Assembly: GCF_900104085.1 (NCBI RefSeq)
Contig: NZ_FNLD01000003.1
Span: 1-64,000, forward strand
Direction of reading: 5' to 3'
DNA from: Pseudoxanthomonas sp. CF125
GTDB taxonomy: Bacteria > Pseudomonadota > Gammaproteobacteria > Xanthomonadales > Xanthomonadaceae
DNA length: 64,000 nt
Part shown: piece after piece, positions 10,099 through 18,110 of the stretch
How the letters are laid out: each line of letters begins with the position of its first letter
Position numbering within the stretch: position 1 is the stretch's first letter
Translations under genes and position numbers: made by a program
The notes under the pieces: generated by a model
Database searches by the model: none
What the model saw: the letters and a program-made list of their open reading frames with translations, nothing else
What the model was told of the DNA's origin: nothing

Positions 10099-10597
10099 GC
10101 TTTCCCTCACGTCGTCATGACATGGGTCGGCGGCCTGATCGACGGCCGCTCTAGTCCTGCAAGCTTTCCTCGGCACTATAGGTCAGGATCCGGCAGCCCT
10201 CAACAAGCCCGCCCTATTCCTCGGAAATAGGTAAGACCATACACCTCGCTGCTCGAGCAAGCTCGGTTTGCGTACCCATAGCGGGATTAGGAACGTAAAT
10301 AATTCACACACGATCGCCCGGTGTTGCATGCACTGGGGGCAAGCTGGAAGCTGCCTCTCTCCGCTACGTTGGAACAAATTCCGACGGTATCCGCCGTCGA
10401 TACGTAGGAGGCGGATATTTCAGCACTTGGCTTACGACTTCCATCGCCGGCGCTCAAGCAGGTTTGATGAAGAGGATCTCGTTCCTGTAGGATTGGTCCC
10501 GACGATTTTTTGCTTCAACCGCTGGCTAGGGCACCGGGCCAACGTTCTGCGACACCCCTCCGGCGGGCGCTGCCAACCAGTCAATGGAGGGCAACTC
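10099..10597. other. Divergent intergenic region between the hybrid kinase and the serine hydrolase
   Basis: This is 499 bp holding both divergent promoters. The hydrolase frame is open from 10268, but codon use before 10598 is not coding-like and the family start is at the Tat signal. I recognise no repeat, RNA or operator. Confidence 0.45.
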
Positions 10598-12130
10598 GTG
10601 CCTGTGATCAATCGCCGCCAACTGCTGCTTGGCGGTCTCTCGCTTCCCTTGCTTGCCTTGCCTTCCGTCGGACGGACGCAAGTCCAGGCCTCGCGCGTCT
10701 CCTTCGAATCGCTTCTGCGGCCCACGGTCCATTCGGGAAACGAACACTGGGAACTCACCCAGCGAATGTCCCACTACGGCGTGCCAGGCGTGGCGGTGGC
10801 GGTTCTGCGCGATGGACGGGCGGTTAGCCTGAAAGGCTATGGCTCAAGGCTGGCCGGACATGATTTTCCGATAGGGCCGGACACGCTGTTTTCCGTCGGC
10901 TCGGTGAGCAAGGTCGCGACCGCGGCGCTTTGCCTGAAACTCGTCGCGCTGGGCAAGCTCGATCTCGATCGAGGCGTCGGCCGCTGGCTGCGCCGCTGGC
11001 GTCTTCCGCAAGGACCGGAAGGCGACACCAGCGACATCAGCCTGCGAATGCTGCTGTCGCACACCGCCGGCTTCAATGTCCATGGGTTCAAGGATGTGCA
11101 ACCGTCCGAGCCGTTGCCCTCCCTTCTGCAAACATTGAACGGCGTACCGCCAGCGCTGAACAAGCCGCTGCAACGGGTCGATCGGGCAGGAAGCCGGTCC
11201 CGTTACTCGGGTGGCGGCTACATGGTGGCGCAAGCCGTCATTGAAGATGCGATGGGGCAAGCCCTCGACACGTTGGCGCGCCGGTATCTGTTCGCTCCGC
11301 TGGGCATGGGCCGCAGCCGGTTCGATGCAGCCCCTTCGGCTACTACGGCCGATATCGCTCACGCCCACGACGGCTCCGGCAAGCCCGTGGCGCTTCCTCG
11401 TGGATGGCAGAGCTTTCCCGAACTCGCTCCGTCCGGGCTCTGGACTTCAGCCCGCGACCTTGCCCGGCTGGTCGAAGCGCTCTGCGCCAGCTACCGTAAA
11501 TCCGGCGGCTTTCTGCCGCAAGCGCTGGCGATAGACATGATGACCACGGTTTCTCCGGGCACGTTCGGACTCGGACCGCGCCTGGCCGGCGAAGGCAGCG
11601 CGCGCATCTTCCATCATGCCGGTGCGAACGACAGTTACAAAGCCTATATCGAGGGCAATCTCGACAGCGGCGACGGTCTGGTGATCGTCGCCAATGGCGC
11701 CAATGGCGACGTCCTGGGCGATGAGATACGCAACGCCGTGTCCGACTCGCTGGAGTGGCCTGGCGACTGGTCGGTGAAAATGAATCCCGCCGCCGCCACG
11801 GGTTTGCTCGACGAATTCGTCGGCGCATACAAGCGGCGAGCGGATCAGAGTCCCGAGTTGATGGGGATTCTGGACACCAGTTTCGATATCCAGGATCTCG
11901 CCGTGCTCCGCACTCCCGATGGACTGGAACTGCAAGCGAAGGGCAAGCGCAGGTCGCTCGAACCGGTGAGCAGCAACCGATTCGTCGCGCCCGATTCCTA
12001 CATTCCGGCCGGCACCTTGCAGATCGCATTCAATCGGGGGGCGATGCGAGGCGTACAGAGCTTAACGGTCGTCGCGGGCGGTGGTGTTCTCGTCTTCGAC
12101 AAGCAGCCCACCCAAGTTCAATCGGATTGA
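10598..12130 (+). CDS. Tat-exported serine hydrolase of the beta-lactamase / penicillin-binding (class C-like) family
   Basis: This encodes 510 residues from a GTG at 10598, with GGAGGG 6 nt upstream. The N-terminus NRRQLLLGGLSLPLLALPSV is a twin-arginine signal, so a folded export route to the periplasm is expected. The catalytic SxxK is SVSK in FSVGSVSKVATA. The second motif is YSG (in RYSGGGY) rather than YSN or YAN, and the third is HAG in FHHAGAN. This pattern is typical of the family's esterases and peptidases (serine hydrolases such as EstB-like enzymes) rather than true beta-lactamases. The C-terminal 100 residues are an extra beta domain often seen in such proteins. A monocistronic gene with no partner. 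Substrate unknown. Confidence 0.85.
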   Translation: MPVINRRQLLLGGLSLPLLALPSVGRTQVQASRVSFESLLRPTVHSGNEHWELTQRMSHYGVPGVAVAVLRDGRAVSLKGYGSRLAGHDFPIGPDTLFSVGSVSKVATAALCLKLVALGKLDLDRGVGRWLRRWRLPQGPEGDTSDISLRMLLSHTAGFNVHGFKDVQPSEPLPSLLQTLNGVPPALNKPLQRVDRAGSRSRYSGGGYMVAQAVIEDAMGQALDTLARRYLFAPLGMGRSRFDAAPSATTADIAHAHDGSGKPVALPRGWQSFPELAPSGLWTSARDLARLVEALCASYRKSGGFLPQALAIDMMTTVSPGTFGLGPRLAGEGSARIFHHAGANDSYKAYIEGNLDSGDGLVIVANGANGDVLGDEIRNAVSDSLEWPGDWSVKMNPAAATGLLDEFVGAYKRRADQSPELMGILDTSFDIQDLAVLRTPDGLELQAKGKRRSLEPVSSNRFVAPDSYIPAGTLQIAFNRGAMRGVQSLTVVAGGGVLVFDKQPTQVQSD

Positions 12131-12227
12131 GCCGTCCAAATTCTGTCGGCACTGTTCCGGATTGGCCCGGGCAGTTCTCATTGGGAAGCAGGCTCTGCGC
12201 ATGACGCAAACGAGAACACCCCTGGAA

Positions 12228-13076
12228 CTATCGGGACATCATCAACGGTACCTCGACGCCCTCGAATATCGTCCGCGTGGCTCCGCCCAACAAGAAGTCG
12301 CCGACGTACGGGTGAGCGCGACCGCCGGCTACCAGCATGTCCGCGTTGAGGTCCTTGCACCGCCCGAGGAGAATTGCTCCGGCATCGGCGCCGACGTGCT
12401 GTTCAAGCACCACCCGCACGCCATGCCGCGCCAGATGCGCGGCCATGTCTGCGCCGGGCTCCGGTCCGTAGGGACCCCGCAAGCGTCCTTCCGGTACGAC
12501 GACAAGATGCACCGATTCGGCCAAGGCCAGGAACAGCATGGCGTCGGCAATCGACCGCGCCGCTTCCCGCCCCCCATTCCAGCCAACGACGATGCGCCGC
12601 GCAGTCCTGTCTTCCGGCCAACGTTCCGGGAGAAGCAGGCAAGGACGGCCGGATTCGAATATCAAGCGTTCCGATAAGCCGAGACGTGTGGTTCTACTCT
12701 GCTGACAAGCGGGAGGACCGAGAACCGCCAAGCTCGCATGCCGCGCGTGCTGCATCAATGCCTCGCTGTCCTCGTTATCCGAAACGCGCCACTCCGAACT
12801 GAAGCTCCGGTCGTGCACAAGCGCGTCGAAGTCTTCCCGTGCCCTGGAGAGCGATTCCGCGGCTGCTTTCGAGTGTTCGGCCAGCATGTCCGTCAGAGCG
12901 GCGCCGACCGCGAAACCTGCATACGGCTCCAATGCGAGTTCACGTACGACAAAAGTGGCGATCAGATGCGCCCGCCACTGTTTGGCCAGGAAAGCCGCAT
13001 AGCGTAGCCGCGAGTCGCGCTCCCGGGCAGGCTCTAGAAAGACAACCAAGTCTGCCGGCGCTGCGATGTCCACCAT
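12228..13076 (-). CDS. Tandem universal stress protein (UspA family)
   Basis: This encodes 282 residues from ATG 13076 (GGAGAG upstream); an in-frame ATG at 13178 would place the FNR box inside the gene and is rejected. It has two Usp folds. The second ends with the nucleotide-binding loop region AGGRAHPYVGDFLLGGATRT, which fits the G-x2-G-x9-G-(S/T) pattern only loosely. An FNR-type box at 13132-13145 ends 56 bp from the start codon, giving a predicted 21-nt leader. It is divergent from a GNAT gene that has its own box. Family members are induced on oxygen limitation and support anaerobic survival in Pseudomonas (established for that genus; transfer to this gene is inference). Confidence 0.9.
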   Translation of the reverse strand: MVDIAAPADLVVFLEPARERDSRLRYAAFLAKQWRAHLIATFVVRELALEPYAGFAVGAALTDMLAEHSKAAAESLSRAREDFDALVHDRSFSSEWRVSDNEDSEALMQHARHASLAVLGPPACQQSRTTRLGLSERLIFESGRPCLLLPERWPEDRTARRIVVGWNGGREAARSIADAMLFLALAESVHLVVVPEGRLRGPYGPEPGADMAAHLARHGVRVVLEQHVGADAGAILLGRCKDLNADMLVAGGRAHPYVGDFLLGGATRTIFEGVEVPLMMSR

Positions 13077-13131
13077 GGCGAACTCTCCGTCGTAGGAGGC
13101 TTCAGGATGACCTCGCCCTCCTCGAGAAGGA

Positions 13132-13145
13132 TTGACATGGATCAA
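13132..13145 (-). promoter_or_regulatory. FNR/Anr-type box for the first universal stress gene
   Basis: On the top strand it reads TTGACATGGATCAA, the reverse complement of TTGATCCATGTCAA. Centred at -41.5 it predicts a start at 13097, with a -10-like CATCCT at 13109-13104, in front of the SD of the stress gene. Confidence 0.75.
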
Positions 13146-13300
13146 CGAACATTCTGGCGCCCGGACCATGATCGACACTCATGGCGACGGACTCCTCTTG
13201 CTTCAATTGCCGGGCCGCGGCGTAAGTGATTTTCGATATGACGCACTCTTCCGGTGGCTTGGTCGTATGGCTTTCTGAAACCTAAAAACGCCCGCAAAGA

Positions 13301-13314
13301 TTGATCCAGGTCAA
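13301..13314 (+). promoter_or_regulatory. FNR/Anr-type box for the GNAT gene
   Basis: TTGATCCAGGTCAA, identical to the adhP box. Predicted start 13349, with CAAGCT at 13337-13342 as a -10-like element and a 21-nt leader carrying GGAGG. Confidence 0.75.
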
Positions 13315-13369
13315 TCCGGCCATGCGGTCCGGCGGTCAAGCTCGGCCTACCGAACCGGAGGATGCATCC

Positions 13370-13897
13370 ATGACTGACAAGCCTTCCCATGCCGCATATC
13401 TGGGGCCGGACTATCCGCATTGGAATACGACACTGTCCGACGGCTCCGAAGTTCTGATCCGCCCTATCGGTCCGCAGGATGCGGCGGCGGAAAAGGCGTT
13501 CATCGAGTCGCTTTCCCCGCAAAGCCGGCGCAACCGCTTTCTCGGCCAGATCGCGCATCCCAGCGACGAATTCATCCATCAGTTGACCGACATCGACTAC
13601 ATCAACGACGTAGCGCTGGTGGCCATCGCGCCCGAAGGCGCTGGATACAGGATCGTGGGGGTAAGCCGCTACGCGATCGACTCTTCGCGCAAAGACTGCG
13701 AATGCGCGGTGGTGGTGGCGGACAAATGGCAAGGCAAAGGTCTGGGAACGGCCCTGATGGAATGCCTGAAAACCCTGGCCACCGAGCGCGGCCTGCTCAG
13801 CATGAGATCGGTCGACTTGGCGGAGAACTGGGAAATGCGGGACTTGGCCTCTGCGCTGGGATTCCATTCCAGCCCCGACCCTTCGGATCCGCACTAG
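13370..13897 (+). CDS. GNAT-family N-acetyltransferase
   Basis: This encodes 175 residues. The start is ATG 13370, with GGAGG 9 nt upstream; the frame is open to 13301, but that would overlap the regulatory box. The acetyl-CoA binding motif is in CAVVVADKWQGKGLGTALM (Q/RxxGxG/A: QGKGLG). The N-terminal part (GSEVLIRPIGPQDA, FIESLSPQSRRNRFL) resembles the GNAT domain that is fused to acyl-CoA synthetases in protein lysine acetyltransferases of the Pat type, here standing alone. The gene is alone in its unit and is controlled by its own FNR-type box, divergent from the stress protein. A role in protein acetylation under low oxygen is an inference. Confidence 0.87.
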   Translation: MTDKPSHAAYLGPDYPHWNTTLSDGSEVLIRPIGPQDAAAEKAFIESLSPQSRRNRFLGQIAHPSDEFIHQLTDIDYINDVALVAIAPEGAGYRIVGVSRYAIDSSRKDCECAVVVADKWQGKGLGTALMECLKTLATERGLLSMRSVDLAENWEMRDLASALGFHSSPDPSDPH

Positions 13898-14120
13898 GTG
13901 GTCCATACGATTTCTCTCGTTTGCCACGCGGCGCCGGCAACGGTATCGATCAGATCCGATCTGGCCATCTGAGGTCGCGTCGCCCAGCGGTCCGCTTGGC
14001 TTGTCGGACGGCCGGGGACGGCATTCGCATCAACCGGTGCGCATCACGCTGTAAAAAGCTTCGGCACGTAAACCGTTCTGGAATCATCCGGGCATTCGCC
14101 GTAAGGCATCGGTCGTCCAT

Positions 14121-15407
14121 TCACGCCATCAGTACCGCCACGGCGAATGCCACCAGCATCAGCACGATCCCGGGGACTACTCTGAGCGCATACGCGTTCC
14201 CGCCCTTCAGCCAGGCCATCAGGCTCTTGAGCAGGGAATTTGCACCGAAGGCGGCCAGCAATCCGTACTCGGCCTGTATCGACGAGAGGGTCGCGGCAGA
14301 CTCCAGTTGCGCCGCCGACGCAGCGGCGGCGTGCACATCCACCAGTCCCGATACCCCGAGAACCCATATCGCGCTGCCTTCTCCCAGCACGCTGCGCAGC
14401 CATGCAGCCACGAGCATGACGCTGGCCAGCAAAACGGCGAAACCGAACGCGCGCAACGGCTCGAAAACGCGTTTTCCGTAGAACGCGCCCATATTCACGG
14501 GTTTGGCGAACGAGTTCCTGCTGGCGATCAGCGCTGCCGCGACCGCGACCGCGCCTGCCGCTGCCAACGGCAAAGCCAACCGCTGCAGCAGCGCCAGCGA
14601 GAACGTGCCGATTACGACGACCAGCTGGACTATGGTTCCGACATTGGACATCAAGGCCGCACTCGCCGCCGCGGGAACGAGCGTCTGTGTTGTCCTGGCG
14701 CGTTCGCCCATGGCCGCTATCGTCGCGGTGCTGGACACGAAGCCTCCGGCGAGCCCGACGATGGCAAGGCCAGCACGCGCACCCAGCACTTTCAAGGAGA
14801 AGTAGCCCAGCGCAGTGACCCCCATCATCGCCACCGCAAGCAGCCATAGCCTGCGCGGGTTGAGCGCACTCCAGGTGTCGACCGGATGGTCGGGCAACAA
14901 GGGAAGGATCACGAAGGCGGACAACGACAGGAACAGCAAGTCGTGTACTTCCTGCCCCGAAAACAACCGGGTGGCGAGGGTATGCAGGTGCGCCTTGCTG
15001 TGAAGCAGCAGCGTGACGACGATGGCCAATGCCCCCGCTTGTCCCGGCTTGGCAAGGGCCATGGCGCCCAGCAGGAAGGTAGCGAGCATGGCCACTTCGG
15101 TGGTGAGGCCGGGGTCGGCCGCGCTCGTGCGTCCGTAGCTGACGATCATCGCTGCGATGACGAAAACGCCCGCAACCAGCAACGCGGCGTCTCCCATCGA
15201 CGCCGCCGAGGCGCCCACAAGCGCGAGCAAAGCGAAGGTTCGTATTCCGGCGGCTTTCCGGCGCTGTCCGGTGCCTTTCACGCGTTCCCGCTCCAGCCCG
15301 ACCAGCAAGCCGATGCCCAGCGCCACTGCGAAGCCGGCGGCAGCCGTTCCCAGCCATGCCGATGCGGCTGGCGAGGCGGCTCCCTCGGTCAGGTCGGACA
15401 ACCTCAT
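14121..15407 (-). CDS. MgtC/SapB-type membrane protein with DUF4010 domain
   Basis: The protein has 428 residues and is almost entirely hydrophobic, with roughly 11-12 predicted membrane helices. The N-terminal 140 residues carry the MgtC/SapB signature (ALGIGLLVGLERER, then GIRTFALLALVGA and an AAMIVSYGRTS segment). The rest is DUF4010, with FLSLSAFVILPLLPD and GLAGGFVSSTATIAAM. The start at 15407 is preceded by a G-rich stretch (GGGGGTGGCCGA). Such fusions are widespread and uncharacterised; classical MgtC proteins act in Mg limitation and in control of the F1Fo ATP synthase (established), but that cannot be transferred with confidence. It is not linked to an FNR-type box, unlike its neighbours. 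Confidence 0.87.
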   Translation of the reverse strand: MRLSDLTEGAASPAASAWLGTAAAGFAVALGIGLLVGLERERVKGTGQRRKAAGIRTFALLALVGASAASMGDAALLVAGVFVIAAMIVSYGRTSAADPGLTTEVAMLATFLLGAMALAKPGQAGALAIVVTLLLHSKAHLHTLATRLFSGQEVHDLLFLSLSAFVILPLLPDHPVDTWSALNPRRLWLLAVAMMGVTALGYFSLKVLGARAGLAIVGLAGGFVSSTATIAAMGERARTTQTLVPAAASAALMSNVGTIVQLVVVIGTFSLALLQRLALPLAAAGAVAVAAALIASRNSFAKPVNMGAFYGKRVFEPLRAFGFAVLLASVMLVAAWLRSVLGEGSAIWVLGVSGLVDVHAAAASAAQLESAATLSSIQAEYGLLAAFGANSLLKSLMAWLKGGNAYALRVVPGIVLMLVAFAVAVLMA

Positions 15408-15594
15408 TCGGCCACCCCCAATGCAGCATCAGCAATATGCGACATCAATGCGGCTGGGAATCCAAGGATCGGGCCGCTTTCCGCATTCTCTCTTCCGCAA
15501 CGTGCGCCAGCAATAGCAGCAGCAACAGGAGGACGGGCCACCAGACGCTGGTCACGGCACACGGATAAGTGGGCGCGAATGGCATGGCTGCCGG

Positions 15595-16047
15595 TCAGGT
15601 ACTGGGATCTATCGCCGAACGTTCTATCTTGAACTGGCTGATGGTCACGCCCACGTCGAAACCGTCGCCGCTGCCTGCGAGCACCAAGGACACCTTGCCA
15701 TTGGTAAGCGCCTGCACGGTACCGGATTTCACCAGCCCTACGTTCGCGCTCAAGGCCGCATAGCTTCCAAGAACGTCGCGCAGCTTGGCGACATGGGTGA
15801 ACTTTCCCGTGGCGCGGTCGATCCTCCATTTGCCTGCGGTGAGGCCCACGCCCTTGGCTGAAATGTCTACTTCCATCTTTTTCCCGTTGTCGCAGGTCAC
15901 GGTCCCCGTGCCTTCGGCGTGCTCATACAGCACAGACCACTGGGTGGAAGAGAATTTGAGCGTGCATGAGACGTCGCGATCGGCCGCTCTTGCGCAGGAT
16001 GAAAGGGAGAAGGCGGCTGCAAGGCCGAGAATGGCGACGATCTTCAT
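15595..16047 (-). CDS. Small exported protein of unknown function
   Basis: This encodes 150 residues from ATG 16047, with GGAG 6 nt upstream. The N-terminus (MKIVAILGLAAAFSLSSCARA) is a signal peptide. LSSC could be a lipobox, or cleavage could follow ARA. The mature part has two further Cys (CTLKF, VTCDNGKK), probably one disulfide, and a beta-rich pattern ending ISQFKIERSAIDPST. I do not recognise the family; the layout (Cys, gain of a GxGTVTCDNGKK strand, VGLTAGKW) suggests a small periplasmic beta-barrel. It lies 89 bp downstream of adhP on the same strand and might be cotranscribed with it. Confidence 0.7.
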   Translation of the reverse strand: MKIVAILGLAAAFSLSSCARAADRDVSCTLKFSSTQWSVLYEHAEGTGTVTCDNGKKMEVDISAKGVGLTAGKWRIDRATGKFTHVAKLRDVLGSYAALSANVGLVKSGTVQALTNGKVSLVLAGSGDGFDVGVTISQFKIERSAIDPST

Positions 16048-16136
16048 GACGTACTCCATTGATGGATGACCCGGTAACGGCCGGTGCCGTATGGCGGGCG
16101 AATGCGTGAAATGGAATCGGACGGAACGTCCGGAAC

Positions 16137-17180
16137 TCAAGGCTTGGCGATGTCCAGCACCACGCGGCCGTCCACCTTTCCTGCCTTGAGTTCGGCGAAA
16201 ACCTCGTTGATCTGCTCCAATTGCCGGTGCACGAGTGTTGCGCGCACCTTCCCTCTCACCGCGAACTCCATCGCCTCGGCCATGTCCTTGCGCGTGCCGA
16301 CGATGGAACCGCGCAAAGTGATGCGCTTCAGCACGACATCGAATATGGGCGTGGCGAACTGGCCGGGCGGCAGGCCGACGAGACTGATGGTTCCCTTGCG
16401 CCGGACCATGCGCAGGGCCTGCGAGAAGGCCGAAGTGGATACGGCCGTCACCAGTACCCCATGCGCACCGCCGCCCGTCAGGGCGATGACTTGTTCGGCG
16501 GCTTGTGGATCGTTCGCCTGCACGGCTGCATCCGCGCCCACTTGTCGGGCCAGCAGAAGCTTGTCGGCGGTCACGTCCAGAGCCACCACATAAAGACCCA
16601 TCGCCTTGGCGTACTGGATGGCAATGTGTCCAAGCCCGCCGACACCGGAAATGGCGATCCATTGCCCTGCCCTGACCTCCGTTTCCAGGATTCCCTTGTA
16701 AGTGGTCACGCCTGCGCAAAGGATCGGCGCCAGTGCGGCGAAATCGCAGTCGGGCGGCAAGCGCGCAACGAAGCTTTCGTGCCCGATGGCGTACTCGGCG
16801 AATGTGCCGTTCACGCTGTACCCCGTGTCGTGCTGGCGCTCGCATAAAGTCTCCCACCCAGTCAGGCAGTACTCGCACCGCCCGCAACTGTCGTGCAGCC
16901 ATGCGATCCCCACCGCGTCGCCGACCTTGAGGGAGGTGACGCCCTCTCCCAGCGCAGCCACGATGCCGGTACCTTCGTGGCCGGGTATGAAAGGCAGGGT
17001 TGGCTTGACCGGCCAGTCGCCGTCGGCGGCGTGCAGATCGGTATGACAGACGCCGCTGGCCATGATCCTCACCAGCACCTCGTCGCGGCCAGGTTGCGGG
17101 ATGGGTACTTTCCGTATGTCCAGCGGCTTGCCGAAAGCGCTGACGACGGCGGCGCGCATAGTGCCTGCGACAGCGGCCAT
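16137..17180 (-). CDS. adhP: Zinc-dependent alcohol dehydrogenase, AdhP type
   Basis: The protein has 347 residues, the usual length. The catalytic zinc ligands are in SGVCHTDLHA (Cys) and PGHEGTG (His, Glu), plus the later Cys in PILCAGVTTYKG. The structural zinc cysteines are in CGRCEYCLTGWETLC. The NAD-binding site is ISGVGGLGHIAIQYAKAMG. It oxidises or reduces ethanol and similar short alcohols with NAD(H) in the cytoplasm, and this clade usually serves fermentation or redox balance when respiration is limited. The start at 17180 has GGAGAGG upstream. An FNR-type box at 17237-17250 predicts a 22-nt leader, fitting induction at low oxygen. Confidence 0.93.
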   Translation of the reverse strand: MAAVAGTMRAAVVSAFGKPLDIRKVPIPQPGRDEVLVRIMASGVCHTDLHAADGDWPVKPTLPFIPGHEGTGIVAALGEGVTSLKVGDAVGIAWLHDSCGRCEYCLTGWETLCERQHDTGYSVNGTFAEYAIGHESFVARLPPDCDFAALAPILCAGVTTYKGILETEVRAGQWIAISGVGGLGHIAIQYAKAMGLYVVALDVTADKLLLARQVGADAAVQANDPQAAEQVIALTGGGAHGVLVTAVSTSAFSQALRMVRRKGTISLVGLPPGQFATPIFDVVLKRITLRGSIVGTRKDMAEAMEFAVRGKVRATLVHRQLEQINEVFAELKAGKVDGRVVLDIAKP

Positions 17181-17236
17181 GAATCCTCTCCAATGGGGGA
17201 ACGCGGCCAGACTGGCGCCTATTGCGCGAACGCACG

Positions 17237-17250
17237 TTGATCCAGGTCAA
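17237..17250 (-). promoter_or_regulatory. FNR/Anr-type box for adhP
   Basis: TTGATCCAGGTCAA on the top strand. At -41.5 it predicts a start at 17202, with a -10-like CAGTCT at 17214-17209. It could also act on the response-regulator gene starting at 17357, with a 72-nt leader. Confidence 0.72.
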
Positions 17251-17356
17251 ACCGATAGCTCAACCCAGCAAGAGCCGTCGTCGGCGCGTCTCCAAGCGAC
17301 TTGCCTTATAGTAGATGCGCGGCTCGTAGCACGACCTTGGTACAACAGGCCATCGA

Positions 17357-18103
17357 ATGCCAGCAACTGGCCCTTCCAACGCATCTTCCGGCGCTGAACA
17401 GCGAGTACTCATCGTCGACGACGATGCGGACATCGTCACGCTTCTCACGCGCTATCTGAGCGGGCATGGATTCCAGGTTTCCGGAGCAGGCAATGGGGCG
17501 CAGTTGCGTGCCCATGTCGAAAGCGTAGGCACCGATGTCATCCTTCTGGACCTGGGTCTTCCAGACGAAGACGGCCTGGAACTGCTGCGCTATCTGCAGG
17601 CGACCTGGAGCGGACCCGTGATCGTGGTGAGCGGACGGGGCGAACCCGTTGAACGGGTGGTCGGTCTGGAACTGGGAGCGGACGATTTCGTGTCAAAACC
17701 ATTCGATCTGCGTGAGCTGTTGGCGCGGATCAGGTCGGTATTGCGTCGGAGCGCGAAGACGGCACCGGCGCCTGCAGCGCGATCCAATGTGTTCGAATTC
17801 TCCGGCTTCCGGCTCGACCTGGCCAGCAGAAGGCTGACCGACCCGCAGGGAGACGAGGTCCCGCTTACCACGGGGGATTTCCAGCTGTTGTGCGCGCTGT
17901 TGGACAAACCCAGGCAGGTGTTGTCGCGCGATGAGCTGATGGATGCTCTGTACAAGCGCGAAGCAGGCCCCTTCGACAGAGCCGTCGATATGGGAATAGG
18001 ACGTCTACGGCGGAAAATAGAGCCGAATCCGGAGGTTCCCGTTTTGATCAAATCGGTACGCGGAGTCGGCTACCTGTTCGCCACCGAAGTGGTCAGGAGC
18101 TGA
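17357..18103 (+). CDS. OmpR/PhoB-family response regulator
   Basis: The protein has 248 residues. The receiver domain (about 15-130) has the acidic VDDDAD, the phospho-acceptor Asp in VILLDLGLPDEDGLE, the Ser of VIVVSGR and the Lys of VSKPFDLREL. The C-terminal winged helix (about 150-245) has LTTGDFQLLCALLD, RDELMDALYKRE and the RGVGYLF ending of OmpR-type DNA-binding domains. The next gene, a hybrid kinase, begins 7 bp after the stop, so the two form an operon and a likely signalling pair. Target genes unknown; the setting among anaerobic genes suggests a redox or energy signal, which is inference. Confidence 0.92.
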   Translation: MPATGPSNASSGAEQRVLIVDDDADIVTLLTRYLSGHGFQVSGAGNGAQLRAHVESVGTDVILLDLGLPDEDGLELLRYLQATWSGPVIVVSGRGEPVERVVGLELGADDFVSKPFDLRELLARIRSVLRRSAKTAPAPAARSNVFEFSGFRLDLASRRLTDPQGDEVPLTTGDFQLLCALLDKPRQVLSRDELMDALYKREAGPFDRAVDMGIGRLRRKIEPNPEVPVLIKSVRGVGYLFATEVVRS

Positions 18104-18110
18104 GGCGCGC

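Noticed and set aside
5518-10230. Long plus-strand open frames opposite the hybrid kinase (5518-7680 and 7792-10230)
   Set aside because: They mirror the kinase codons, are rich in Arg/Gln/His and show no motif.
10598-12130. True beta-lactamase
   Set aside because: The second motif is YSG, not YxN, and the C-terminal extra domain fits esterase/peptidase relatives; no ampR neighbour.
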